Source: Diploptera punctata (Eukaryota > Arthropoda > Insecta > Blattodea > Blaberidae). From it: a stretch of 64,000 bases of DNA. The notes under the pieces were generated by a model that saw nothing but the letters and a program-made list of their open reading frames with translations, did no database searches and had not been told where the DNA came from. The DNA is taken from positions 2,554,501-2,618,500 of the forward strand of contig JASPKZ010003844.1 of NCBI GenBank assembly GCA_030220185.1. Reading direction: 5' to 3'. Position numbers and translations under genes: made by a program. Positions 1 through 9,026 of this stretch are shown here, in pieces; position 1 is the first letter of the stretch; every line of letters begins with the position of its first letter.

Positions 1-208
1 TTGATATGAATTTTATTAGTATTAACTTCTCCTTATACTATGTTGCAATCGTACCTTTTAGTACATAAAGATCTGGACTTTAGTAATAACTCACAGTCTT
101 GCATGATTATGTTAGCGCGTAAAATTTAAACATATTCAACACTATCCTGTTAATGTTATCTTTATAATAAATGGAATCAAGTGCGACATTGCGGAAATTC
201 ATAGCATA

Positions 209-331
209 CAAAATAAAACAAGTTTACCTTAGTGATAATTCCGCTGAAAAATTGGACAAATCTGCATCCCAGATTGATTAGGTTGGTACATTTTAGCGGA
301 ATTATCATTAAGATAAATTTGTTTTATTTTG
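209..331. repeat. Short palindromic MITE-like element
   Basis: The two ends are inverted copies of about 44 bp, starting CAAAATAAAAC and including GATAATTCCGCT, around an interior of about 34 bp. No convincing TSD is visible. A half copy of the right arm recurs at 574-628. This looks like a small non-autonomous inverted-repeat element of unknown superfamily. Confidence 0.6.
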
Positions 332-352
332 AATTATATATATATATATATA

Positions 353-461
353 TCCATCCATAGTAATTCTGCCCGAAGGCAGGTCCTTCACTGCATCATA
401 GCATTTTCATGCTATGCTTGCAGCTTTACTAGGGAATTGTAGGTGTGGTAGCTTCCCGTTG

Positions 462-463
<2 letters not shown>
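353..463 (-). repeat. SINE-D 3' fragment
   Basis: Only the 3' tail of the tRNA-Asp-headed SINE remains (CCATCCATAGTAATTCTGCC to TTCCCGTTGC on the + strand). It matches the tails at 8597, 25114, 36593 and, inverted, 36023. TA arrays flank it on both sides. Confidence 0.8.
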
Positions 464-495
<32 letters not shown>

Positions 496-624
496 ACATT
501 TCTCATTATATCTGGCTCCCTATTAAGACCATGTAATTCACTTATATATATATATATATATAAAGATACTATTCAAAACAAAACAAATTTATATTATTGA
601 TAATTCCGCTAAAAATGTATCAAC

Positions 625-662
<38 letters not shown>
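464..662. repeat. TA microsatellites with a half MITE
   Basis: TA dinucleotide arrays lie at about 464-494, 542-562 and 628-662. Between them, 574-628 is one arm of the palindromic element seen at 209-331, cut off exactly where the last TA array begins. Confidence 0.75.
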
Positions 663-663
<1 letters not shown>

Positions 664-665
<2 letters not shown>

Positions 666-1180
666 CTATTATGCATTACAGAGACTTTTGACTTCCCAAC
701 TTCTTTCAAAAAAAGTTACACTAAAAATAATATATAAAACTATTATTCTACCAGTTATATTATACGGATACTAAACATGGATTGTTACTTTAAGGGAGAA
801 ACGGAGATTATGAGTATTTGAGAATAACGTTCTTAGGAAAATATTTGGACCAAAGAGAGATGAACAGACAGGTGAATGGAAAAGACTGCATAACAGTGAA
901 TTACATGGTCTTTATAGGAAGCCGGATATAATGAGAACAGTTAAGTCTCGTAGACTGCGATGGGCAGGACATGTGGCACGAATGGGGAATGAAAGACGTG
1001 CATGGAAGGTTCTTGTAGGAATAGCAGAGGGAAAACGCCCAGTTGGTAGACCAAGAATGAGGTGGGATAATAACATTAACTATGATTTGAGGGAAGTAGA
1101 TTATACAGGGGATGATTGGAAAACATTGGCTCAGGATAGGGATGTATGGAGAGCTTATGTACGCGCGGTCATGAAAAGGA
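664..1180 (+). mobile_element. RTE-like non-LTR 3' end, decayed
   Basis: This aligns along its length with the 3' part of the long RTE copy (about 44670-45175). It encodes the recognisable C-terminal tail, with W-A-G-H-V-A-R-M and G-R-P-R-M-R-W near 960-1070. Upstream codons carry stops and frameshifts. The copy stops at CATGAA, where a DNA transposon end begins, so its own 3' tail is missing. Confidence 0.8.
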
Positions 1181-2040
1181 TGGCGCAAACTTAAATGGTT
1201 GAAAGTACACGATAATATGATAGAAGCAACAATGTCCCAATAAACATGGGTCCGCAAACGAGCCGTTTGAGAGATAATTACGAATGTATGGTTACAAGCC
1301 GCCACTGACTTCATTGTAAACATCGTCCTAGTTAGTAAAAATTTATTTGAATTTAGACTTTACTATTAGTTTTTCATCTCATTTAATTCACATTTCACAG
1401 TTCACTTCACTTATGGGTTACGTGTTAAAGGAGATGTTAAAGTGTCTTCCTTGCATCTGGATGCAATACTGAGCTCGTCTCTGCAATGAATGTCGAATTC
1501 TTTCGAAAACCCCTGGATCATTTCTGAATTTTTGATAAGCATGTACAACTCTCTGCTCCAGTTCTTCAATCGTGTTAACGGGTGTGCTGTACACTTCGCT
1601 TTTGAGGTGACCCCAGACATAAAAATCCAAAGAATTTAGATCAGGTGATCTTGGAGGCCAAGGTACAGATCCGCCTCGACCTATCCATCTTTGGCCGTAT
1701 CTGCACGTTAGATACCGTCTCACAGCAGCAGCAAAATGTGCCGGAGTTCCATCATGCATGTACCACAAACTCCGACGTGCTGAAGGGAAACATCCTCAAG
1801 CAATCCTGGAAGATGACGCCGCAGAAACCTAAGGTACCTCCGTCCATTAAGTTTTCGTGGAAGAATGTGTGGCCCAAGTAATCACTTAGTACGATGCTAT
1901 AAACAATGACGTCAGTGGCGGCTTCTAACCATACATTCGTAATTATTTCGCAAACGGCTCGTTTGCGGACCCATGTTTATTGGGACATTGTTGCTTCTAT
2001 TATCGTGTACTTTCAACCATTTAAGTTTGCGCCATCCTTT
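1181..2040 (-). mobile_element. DD41D Tc1/mariner-type transposon with long TIRs
   Basis: Sequence at about 1181-1325 is the inverted counterpart of about 1895-2037 (roughly 145 bp at high identity), and together they flank a transposase remnant. The right end reads CAGGGTGTTTCATAAAGG outward-in; the left end lacks the first bases and abuts the RTE fragment. At about 860 bp the copy is shorter than a full transposon and carries only the C-terminal part of the transposase. Confidence 0.75.
1418..1886 (-). pseudogene. Tc1/mariner-superfamily transposase, C-terminal half
   Basis: A 116-residue open stretch (1418-1768) contains H-D-G-T-P-A-H-F, then W-I-G-R-G-G and W-P-P-R-S-P-D-L, ending L-D-F. 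These match the second and third catalytic positions of a DDE/D transposase. I count 41 residues between the Asp of HDG and the Asp of S-L-D, which is DD41D spacing. Upstream, 1769-1886 encodes the preceding segment in a different frame (L-N-G-R-R-Y-L-R-F-L), so there is a frameshift near 1775-1785. The first catalytic Asp and the DNA-binding domain are absent. It is a dead remnant inside its own TIRs. Confidence 0.75.
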
Positions 2041-2232
2041 ATGAAACACCCTGTATGTATATAAACTGTATAAAAATATCCATATGTTGATAAGTTAGCC
2101 CAGGAATCGTGTAAATATGCGTACATCAATTTTATAAGTTTTGCAATTTATGTGTAGTATTAATTACGGGGCAGATCACTCTAAATAGACAAAAATAGCA
2201 TCTAATTGATATTTATATAAAAACCTCCTCAA

Positions 2233-2500
2233 GTCGTGTATAATTTAGGGCCGGATCGAGGAAAGAGATGCGATGAAGACCCTTGCTTTGGAGGTCTGTG
2301 AGAAAAAGAATTACGGCCGAACACACCACCACAGCGGCAGATGAAATTAAAAGAATAGAAATGATTGAGATGAGTGTGTGACAATGCTGGAATGAAATTT
2401 GTGGCAGGGAAAGCAGGAGAAATCTCGAAAAATCCTGCCTCCGTTTCGTCCACCACGAAACCCACATGGAGTGACCCAGACGCGAACTCGCTATCCATTC
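2233..2500 (-). repeat. SINE-R body fragment
   Basis: The body matches 27088-27427: CGAGGAA-GAGATG, then AGGTCTGTGA, ending with the stretch TTTCGTCCACCACRAAACCCA. The tRNA-like head present in the other copy is missing, so this copy is truncated or decayed at that end. Confidence 0.65.
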
Positions 2501-2921
2501 AAATCTCAATGAAGTGTTAGATTGTGATAATGTTTTGATAGTTACATGCTTCACCTGAAGCATGTATTGTAAACATTCAGCCACTTACTATGTAATGAGT
2601 CACCGGACATCAAAACACTCAGACAACATCCTTAAAAACTCATTAAAAGTTTGTCGGTAGAATTATGTACTTCTCTATATATGTTTTTTGTAGACTTTTT
2701 CTATAGTTGTAAGTAAAACCCACATAAATTCCGAAGTTGAGAATGAAATAGACGCAGAGCATATTTCAGTTATCGTGATTATTTGACATTTGAAACGAAT
2801 CGCAATATTGGAAACGTTTCTATATTTAGCAATCCAATTCACGCAAGTAACAACATCGCTTCTACTATATTTAGTGACAACCGACATCAATCCATAAATT
2901 TACACCCACAATAAAATTATC
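2501..2921. other. No gene seen
   Basis: AT-rich sequence with no recognisable protein or repeat. Its last 12 bases (2910-2921, AATAAAATTATC) are the left TSD of the next insertion. Confidence 0.5.
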
Positions 2922-3602
2922 GGACTTTATATAAACATTGAGAAAACTGTGTATAGGAGAAGAAATGGAAAATATAAATTTCAATAATGGAGAAGACCTA
3001 AAACCTAGTATTGAATGCACCTATTTACGAACAAAATTAGACCATTCAGGCGATAACACAGTGAAAATTAAAAATATAATCGCACAAACAAAACAAGCAA
3101 TAAATGCTTTAAACTCTGTTTGGTGGAGCAAAAATATTACAAAAAATAGAAAATTACAAATATCTCAAACCATAATTCAGAGCATTTTAACATATGGTGC
3201 TGAAGTCTGGCAAATTCCTACCAGGGAAATGAAAAGAATTTTAAGTACAGAAATGGACGTTTTAAGAAGATCAGCTGGAAAATCTAGAATGGATAGAATA
3301 CGAAATAAAGAAATAAGGGGAATTATGGGTGTACAAGAGGAGCCGGACGTCATAGACATTATAGAAAAGAAAATATTACAGTGGTATAGCCATGTCAAAA
3401 GAATGCCAGAGCAAAGATTGACTAAAATTGTTATGGAATGGATCCCAATGGAAAGGAGGAAGACCGAAGAAAACTTGGATATAAGGGGTACAAGCAGCTA
3501 TGAATATCAGAGGATTGGAGGAAGATCAATGGATGGACAAGAGGGCAATGGCGTTTGGTTTCCGGAAGACGACGGCAGCTGCCATGATACCGGATGATGA
3601 TG
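2922..3602 (+). mobile_element. Non-LTR retrotransposon 3' end with 12-bp TSD
   Basis: It encodes the C-terminal region of a non-LTR polymerase (about 2938-3597). Visible motifs are T-Y-G-A-E-V-W, then R-I-R-N-K-E-I-R and Q-W-Y-S-H-V-K-R-M; the terminal G-R-P tail is frameshifted. The 3' end is a GATGATGATG run. AATAAAATTATC occurs at 2910-2921 and 3603-3614, a perfect TSD. This marks a 5'-truncated target-primed insertion of 681 bp. The family differs from the RTE copies elsewhere in the window. Confidence 0.85.
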
Positions 3603-3630
3603 AATAAAATTATCCATTTCATTGCAGTGA

Positions 3631-3810
3631 CTATTTAACTCATGCCCCAAATGGAAGTCAATGACCAATCACATTTCAATGATTTTTTATTTACAAACAA
3701 TCACAGTCGCCTAGAACTTACCAACTAAAGTTTATCATAATAAAGAAAGCACCTCCTTTTTAACATTCTGAATAGGTTATAGTATTATTTTACAGTTACC
3801 CATTCACCAA
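3631..3810 (+). mobile_element. FamA DNA element, left part (split)
   Basis: It begins CTATTTAACTCATGCCCC after a GA dinucleotide and matches 19105-19290 closely. It is interrupted at ACCCATTCACCAA (3798-3810), which reappears at 6258-6270, where the FamA sequence resumes. FamA is my label for a non-coding element with 2-bp TC/GA TSDs. Confidence 0.8.
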
Positions 3811-6257
3811 CTGACTGACTGACTGTTTTGTGGCAATGACTAGCATTGCCCAGTGTGCCGCTTTTTGGGAACCAGTTGAGGTCCCTTGGCGGCCAAACAC
3901 CATTGTGTTTATTCAGTAGGGGTTTTGTTCCTTAGCCTTGCTGTCTCGCGGCTTATGTGTTCATTTCCGTAGCAGGTATGGATGATATGAAACATGAGTT
4001 CACCAGATTAGTCAGGAACACAAACCTTTCCATAGGTGTCGACAGACCATTCAGCAGAGGCTGAATGTTATGGAAAAGTTGTTGTCCCTGATCGTCATTG
4101 GTATAGCAGCCACAGACCCTGGCTGACATGGGACAGTGCCTGTAGTAGGTTTAACTGTGATGCCAGAGTTTACCATAGAACTATATGAGACTGTAGGATT
4201 AACAGATTTTGATGTGAAAGTTCGAGGTTGGGACGCCAGAGTTGTTGGACTTTGGTTTGGTTTTCTTTTTTCATAAATTTCTTTTGCTTTCTTATATAGG
4301 CTTCACAACCCCGGTAGGAAGCGGGATGTCCCTCTTCCCCACAGTTCGCGCACTTCAGCAGGCTCTTGTCCGTGAGTGCCTCGGTTCTCACCGGACACTC
4401 ACGATGACTATGAGTACCAGCGCAAATTACGCAAGATGGGGTTAAGGAACACCCCATGAAAGTATGGTTAAACTTCTGGCATCTGAAGCACTGCTTCATG
4501 CCAGCTCTAGGTCTGTATGGTTCCACAGCCACCACTGTCAAACAGAGGCGGTTTAAGTTATATATTTCCCTACCAGCATCATTGTTCTGAAGTTCCAGGA
4601 TGTATAATGGTAAGGGAGTATAAACTTCTCCTTCTTTTTTAGTGATTTGCTTTACCGATATTATTGGATATTCTAGTTCTTTAAGTTCTTCCTTGACTTC
4701 ATCAGCAGTGATGCTGGAAGGAAGCCTCTTTAGAACAGCCCTCAGAGGCAGATCTTTTTTGAGTTGAAATGTATAAAATTCTTTCTTTGCATTTTTGAAA
4801 TACTCTTTGAGTAGATGAAAGTCTGCCTCCGAGGTAGCGTAGTATCTCAAACCGTCCTGGGTTTTAACTACTTTCACGTCTTTTTCGAATTTTCCTTTTA
4901 ATTCCCGATTCATCCTGAAAAGGTCACCATGTCCAATCACCGTTATGGGTGGTGGGCGTGGTTCCCTTTTCGGCTGCGGCATTACTTGAGGCTCCCTGGA
5001 CGGTTGGCTACTACGCCTGGTAGCTGCTGTAGTCTGCTTGTCCCGTGACGGTCCAAGTTGAGGAGCCTGAGGGTCGACAGTGTCCATTGGTTCCGGTAAT
5101 TCGGATAAAATTGAAAATTTATTTTGCACTGGCACAGTCGACACCTCATTTTGTCGTGATGTGACCTTAGTTGCCTTATTTGTGGTTGGTTTCACTTTAT
5201 TTGAAACTGTATTCATGTTAACTTTTGAACTATTTTGGGATGGTTTCTCTTTATTTGAAACTGTATTCATGTTATCATTTGAACTATTTTTGGATGGTTT
5301 CTCTTTCTCATGTGTTTTAATCTTTTTAGGTTCAGGTACATATTCTGTTTTCGCTATAGGAATTTGATCTGCACCTGTGAAAAAACAGGATACAGGAAGT
5401 TCCATAAGTATTGTTTTCAATTCATGAAGCATTTTTTCAAAATAATCTTGGTTAGATTTCATATTGAGCTTAATCTCACTTAATCTTTTTAGGCAATCAT
5501 GTGTAACATCACGAGCAAAATCGGACTGACCGAAATTTGGGAACGTGCTTATGAAATTGATAACTATAACGAGGGCACCACGCACCTCGCTAGCTACTTC
5601 TAGGAATTTTGATTCAGATGGAAATTTTTTATTAACTACGTATCTCTCAAATTTTTTGAGCGCAGTATCCCAAAGTTCGTAGGCCGAGGGCTCCTCATAC
5701 TCAAGGTCCATAGCCTGCTCGGCACTCACGCTTTTTAGTGAAGCAGCCATGGTAAGACTGTTCAGCACTAATTACTTATTACTACACTAGCACTTGGCTT
5801 GATTGAACTGAACTAAAAACTGAACACAATAAGCCAGCAGACAAGGCTTAACAAAGCACTCGCAGTTAATAGAGTTGCTTTGCAGGAACCAAACACCACT
5901 GTATAAACACAACACTGAAAAAAATTCACTGAAAAACACTGAATACTCTTAAGTGGGTGTGGCCGCCAGGCCCCTCCCGGAAAAAAGCGACATGCTGCAC
6001 AACACTATTCACCAATTCACTATTTTCAGCCAGCAATCAGAAGAAAATAATAATTTCAATCTGCAACTTGAAGTAGAGAGAGGCAAAAGCCCGAGCAGTA
6101 GCGCTCAAGTCGCCAAGGTTGGCCACAGGTTTGTTCACCAGTTCGCGTTGGCTCGTCGGTGATCCTTACTACCAGTAACAAGAGCTGTCGTTACCGCCAA
6201 CAGGAAAGTTTACGTACTCGATGAATCTAGGATGCCTTGACTTGACTTCACTGTTCC
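3811..6257 (-). mobile_element. Gag-only Jockey-like retrotransposon with 13-bp TSD
   Basis: A 2,447-bp minus-strand insertion splits a FamA copy; ACCCATTCACCAA flanks it at 3798-3810 and 6258-6270. It has about 500 bp of 5' leader (5751-6257), one gag ORF with three zinc knuckles, and a 3' region with an AATAAA at about 3910 (rc). It ends in a short CAGT repeat rather than poly(A). No endonuclease or reverse transcriptase sequence is present between gag and the 3' end. The copy therefore looks like a complete but non-autonomous half-LINE, mobilised in trans by a relative, or a full element that lost ORF2 by internal deletion. Confidence 0.8.
4170..5750 (-). CDS. Jockey-clade Gag (ORF1), triple zinc knuckle
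   Basis: Nucleic-acid-binding Gag of a non-LTR retrotransposon, expected to coat element RNA. I choose the ATG at 5750, which sits in a strong Kozak context (ACCATGG); the open frame reaches slightly upstream. From that start there are about 526 residues. The N-terminal part is helical and charged. A tandem repeat of about 20 residues (KEKPS-NSS-NMNTVSNK, twice) lies near 150-190. A basic, Pro/Arg-rich linker with P-P-P-I-T-V follows near 265. Next comes a region typical of the PRE_C2HC-associated Jockey Gag fold (F-Y-T-F-Q-L-K). Three knuckles follow: CxxCx4Hx4C near 421, CxxCx3Hx4C near 440, CxxCx4Hx6C near 467. The frame stops at 4170, but Gag-like coding continues in other frames to a TAA near 3954-3956. 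There is therefore a frameshift near 4245-4262 and at least one more downstream. Otherwise the frame is intact over 1.5 kb, which suggests a young insertion. Confidence 0.85.
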   Translation of the reverse strand: MAASLKSVSAEQAMDLEYEEPSAYELWDTALKKFERYVVNKKFPSESKFLEVASEVRGALVIVINFISTFPNFGQSDFARDVTHDCLKRLSEIKLNMKSNQDYFEKMLHELKTILMELPVSCFFTGADQIPIAKTEYVPEPKKIKTHEKEKPSKNSSNDNMNTVSNKEKPSQNSSKVNMNTVSNKVKPTTNKATKVTSRQNEVSTVPVQNKFSILSELPEPMDTVDPQAPQLGPSRDKQTTAATRRSSQPSREPQVMPQPKREPRPPPITVIGHGDLFRMNRELKGKFEKDVKVVKTQDGLRYYATSEADFHLLKEYFKNAKKEFYTFQLKKDLPLRAVLKRLPSSITADEVKEELKELEYPIISVKQITKKEGEVYTPLPLYILELQNNDAGREIYNLNRLCLTVVAVEPYRPRAGMKQCFRCQKFNHTFMGCSLTPSCVICAGTHSHRECPVRTEALTDKSLLKCANCGEEGHPASYRGCEAYIRKQKKFMKKENQTKVQQLWRPNLELSHQNLLILQSHIVLW

Positions 6258-6270
6258 ACCCATTCACCAA

Positions 6271-6667
6271 GAAATGCGGCTACCAGATTGTATATATAGT
6301 GCATGAATACCGCATGCGGGAGTTAATATAAAAACATTTGTAGCAATTGATTATACCACCAAAAAAAGAAACCACTGTTTGCACTTTCTTAAATGTATTT
6401 TTTCCTAGAAAAATATAATTGTCATATTTACATCATAGGACATCAGAAATGAATTAATATACAGTTTGATGTGTTTCATTTTTTCTCCACTAGAGTGCAT
6501 TCTTACGATATTGCGTTCCTTTGGCAATAAATAATATGATCTGGTTGCAGTGATGAACAAAAGAATCGAATGAAGCGTACCAATCGTTTCTCATTTGTTT
6601 TCAAACATCGCCTTTACATTAAATATATAAATATTTTAAAATATCTATATTTAAATAATGATTTGTG

Positions 6668-6705
<38 letters not shown>

Positions 6706-6848
6706 ACAGCTTAATTTTATTCGTTAAATAGTCCCAACAAATGCCACTCTTGATTTCCAAATTCTCTAGATAAATTCACTCCTCACTTCGTGAGTCGTGA
6801 ATCTATCGATAATTTGGAAATCACTCCTGGCACTCAAAAACATTACTT
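6271..6848 (+). mobile_element. FamA DNA element, right part
   Basis: Continues the copy begun at 3631: GAAATGCGGCTACCAGATTG through the TTA microsatellite (6671-6704) to the subterminal hairpin with GATTTCCAAATT / AATTTGGAAATC. The expected end GGCATTACTTAT is altered (GGCACTC), so the terminus is damaged next to a PLE insertion. Confidence 0.75.
6671..6704. repeat. TTA microsatellite inside FamA
   Basis: About 11 TTA units expand a site that has no such array in the FamA copy at 19105-19799. Confidence 0.85.
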
Positions 6849-6873
6849 TAATTAAGTAAATGCATTTTAATAC

Positions 6874-7479
6874 TCAATAATCAATTGAGTTGGTGTTTAC
6901 TTGATGAAAATCCATATCCATTAATTAAATAAAAATAAAACGTAGTTTTATTTGATTTTCATATTTATTATATAATTCAGTGACAGCTGTTTCGGTACAC
7001 TGTACCTTCTTCAGACATGTTAACAAATTATGAATTGTGTTCCAACTGATCTAAGCAACAATACAACAATATTTATTTAAATTTAACAAAGGGGATTCAT
7101 TCAAATCAAGTTGAGAATTTAACAGTTTTTTACTACTTTTAAACTTATTAATTTCTACAGCCTCCAAAAGATCTAACTTCTTACCCTTATCACAAATGTG
7201 TGATAAGGGTAAGAAGTTAGATCTTTTGGAGGCTGTAGAAATTAATAAGTTTAAAAGTAGTAAAAAACTGTTAAATTCTCAACTTGATTTGAATGAATCC
7301 CCTTTGTCAAATTTAAAAATTTAAATAAATATTGTTGTATTGTTGCTTAGATCAGTTGGAACACAATTCATAATTTGTTAACATGTCTGAAGAAGGTACA
7401 GTGTACCGAAACAGCTGTCACTGAATTATATAATAAATATGAAAATCAAATAAAACTACGTTTTATTTTTATTTAATTA
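6874..7479. mobile_element. Penelope-like element: head-to-head palindrome, 14-bp TSD
   Basis: ATGCATTTTAATAC at 6860-6873 and 7480-7493 is a perfect TSD around a 606-bp near-perfect palindrome. Each arm is a PLE 3' end. It encodes the protein C-terminus (D-K-G-K-K-L-D-L-L-E-A-V, then S-Q-L-D-L-N-E-S-P-L-L-N-L) followed by a 3' region with CTGAAGAAGG...CCGAAAC. The arms meet at 7187-7206 in TTATCACA-AATG-TGTGATAA, so the dyad has only a 4-nt loop. The left arm carries a roughly 50-bp extra tail (6874-6928) absent from the right. Inverted joined ends with a one-sided extension are known for PLEs. Confidence 0.8.
7370..7429 (+). ncRNA. Hammerhead-like ribozyme motif in PLE 3' end
   Basis: CTGAAGA (7387-7393) is followed by a 5-bp hairpin (GGTAC-AGT-GTACC), then GAAAC and a GTC triplet (7417-7419) separated by the palindrome CAGCTG. 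Outside the core, GT/AC plus ATAATT (7370-7375) with AATTAT (7424-7429) can form a stem I with an internal loop. This resembles the type I hammerheads reported in PLEs. One extra A lies between CTGAAGA and stem II, so activity is uncertain. Copies occur inverted near 6990-7035 and again in the PLE at 50405-50982. Confidence 0.35.
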
Positions 7480-7493
7480 ATGCATTTTAATAC

Positions 7494-8070
7494 AATCTCC
7501 TTCATACTACTGCAGTATCTTCAAACTCAGTTGAAAAATATAAATTAAATATTGACTTATGTCTGCTTTGCAGATCTCGAGGTCAGAGCGTGACGTATCA
7601 AATTAGTTTTTTTATGCTTATTCATAGTATTTTAGTTAAAGACACTCTTTAAAATACTACAAAATTCAAATCTGGAAATGAAAGGGCCGACTATGTTTGC
7701 TTAGAGGGGTCTTATTTCGGGCCTGGTATTTATTTCTGACGTGGAACTTACGGATTTACTTTCATTCCAAAGAAAATAATTTTCACGAATTTTACGTTCT
7801 TAAAAACCCAAAGATCCGGATAAGTTTTAATCTGGACCTTGGAACTGTAGACCAGCATGGTAACACTAGTTCATCAGAACCGATTATTTTTTTTTTTTTT
7901 TTTTACCGAGACACAGTTTTCTTCAGAAGAAAATGAATAATCATGGAACATATATATGCGTGTAACTTTCCGTGTGTCATAGATATGTTACACTTCCCGT
8001 GTGACATAGATAGCACTTAGAAATAACTTTGATGTGTAAGATTCACTGGCAAATTCTAGTTCATCCCTTG
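7494..8070. other. No gene; possible old repeat at 7675-7790
   Basis: AT-rich with a T tract at about 7887-7903. The stretch starting GAAAGGGCCGAC near 7680 is weakly similar to about 16690-16800, which shares that start and a run of spaced matches. Both could be copies of an old unrecognised repeat. No supported reading frame. Confidence 0.35.
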
Positions 8071-8071
8071 A

Positions 8072-8160
8072 AGTCACGATTTTTCTCACAGCTTAGAAGC
8101 GATATTAAGCCCATGAAACAATATTTATCGTAAAAAGGCACTGATACAAGATAGGGAGAG

Positions 8161-8229
<69 letters not shown>

Positions 8230-8465
8230 ACGAGGTTGGACAAGGGCAATTTCGTCTTTTTTAAGGTAAATATTTGAAATAGTCATTAAGAGACAAAAGT
8301 CACGATTTGTCTTACAGCATAGAAGCGATATTAAGCCCATGAAACAATATTTATCGTAAAAAGACACTGATACGAGATAGGGAGAGAGCGATATATATAT
8401 ATATATATATGTGTGTAACGAGGTTGAAAAAGGGCAAATATTTGAAATGTCATTAAGAGACAAAA
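8072..8465. repeat. Two-copy tandem duplication with different microsatellites
   Basis: Unit 1 (8072-8297) and unit 2 (8301-8465) share AAGTCACGATTT, GAAGCGATATTAAGCCCATG and GATAGGGAGAGAGCGA before, and GTAACGAGGTTG after, a microsatellite. Unit 1 holds about 70 bp of GA (8155-8226); unit 2 holds TA (8391-8410) at the same position. Confidence 0.8.
8155..8226. repeat. GA microsatellite
   Basis: Uninterrupted AG dinucleotides apart from one early GCGA. Its translations (poly Ser/Leu) are not genes. Confidence 0.95.
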
Positions 8466-8596
8466 TCAAAATTGAATGCATTCAGAAAACAGAAAAAGAA
8501 GGTAATACAGAAAATTAAATAGTGCGAAAAATTAAAGACAAAAGGAGGAAATATTTCCAATGTAATCGGCAGATATATACATTCATTCATTCATTC

Positions 8597-8930
8597 ATTC
8601 ATAGTAATTCTGCCCAAGGGCAGGTCTTTCACTGCAATCATAGCACTTCCATGCTATGCTTGCAGCTTTACTAGGGAATTGTAGGTGTGGTAGCTTCCCG
8701 TTGCATTCCACACCGGTGAAGGATGATGATGATGATAATGAGAGGGATGATGATGATGGCCATATGATTTCGGGGACCGTTTGGGCCTTAAAGTTTTCCT
8801 GACATTTGTCTTACAGGTGAGGAAAAACCCCGATAAAAACCTCACCCAGAAAAACTGCCCCGACTGGGGATCGAACCCGGGCCCGCTGCGTGACAAGGCA
8901 GCACTCTACCTCGAGACCACAGCGGTGGAC
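8597..8930 (-). repeat. SINE-D, near full length
   Basis: On the minus strand it starts with a tRNA-like head (TCCACCGCTGTGGTCTCGAGG as box A region; GGGTTCGATCCCC as box B). The anticodon-arm equivalent is CTGCC-TTGTCAC-GCAG and resembles tRNA-Asp (GTC) with one extra base. The body follows (GTGAGGTTTTTATCGGGG, GGCCCAAACGGTCCCCG), then a tail ending in ATTACTATGAATG. CAGATATA-type sequence flanks both ends, a probable short TSD. Confidence 0.8.
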
Positions 8931-9026
8931 AGATATACACAGATGTAATATATTGCTTGAAAGTAAGTATGTATGTACACTTAGTAACCTTTACACATAC
9001 CAAATATTTTAAACATTGACTTCCAT

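Noticed and set aside
931..1194. Host gene encoding a G-R-P-R-M-R-W protein
   Set aside because: The same sequence recurs about ten times as the tail of the RTE element; it is a retroelement fragment.
6874..7479. Palindrome as a pure assembly error
   Set aside because: The 14-bp TSD, the 8-bp indel between arms and a second, differently joined copy at 50405 argue for a real insertion, though read-level checking is still warranted.
8061..8481. Ser/Leu-repeat ORFs
   Set aside because: Translations of GA/CT arrays with no independent protein signal.
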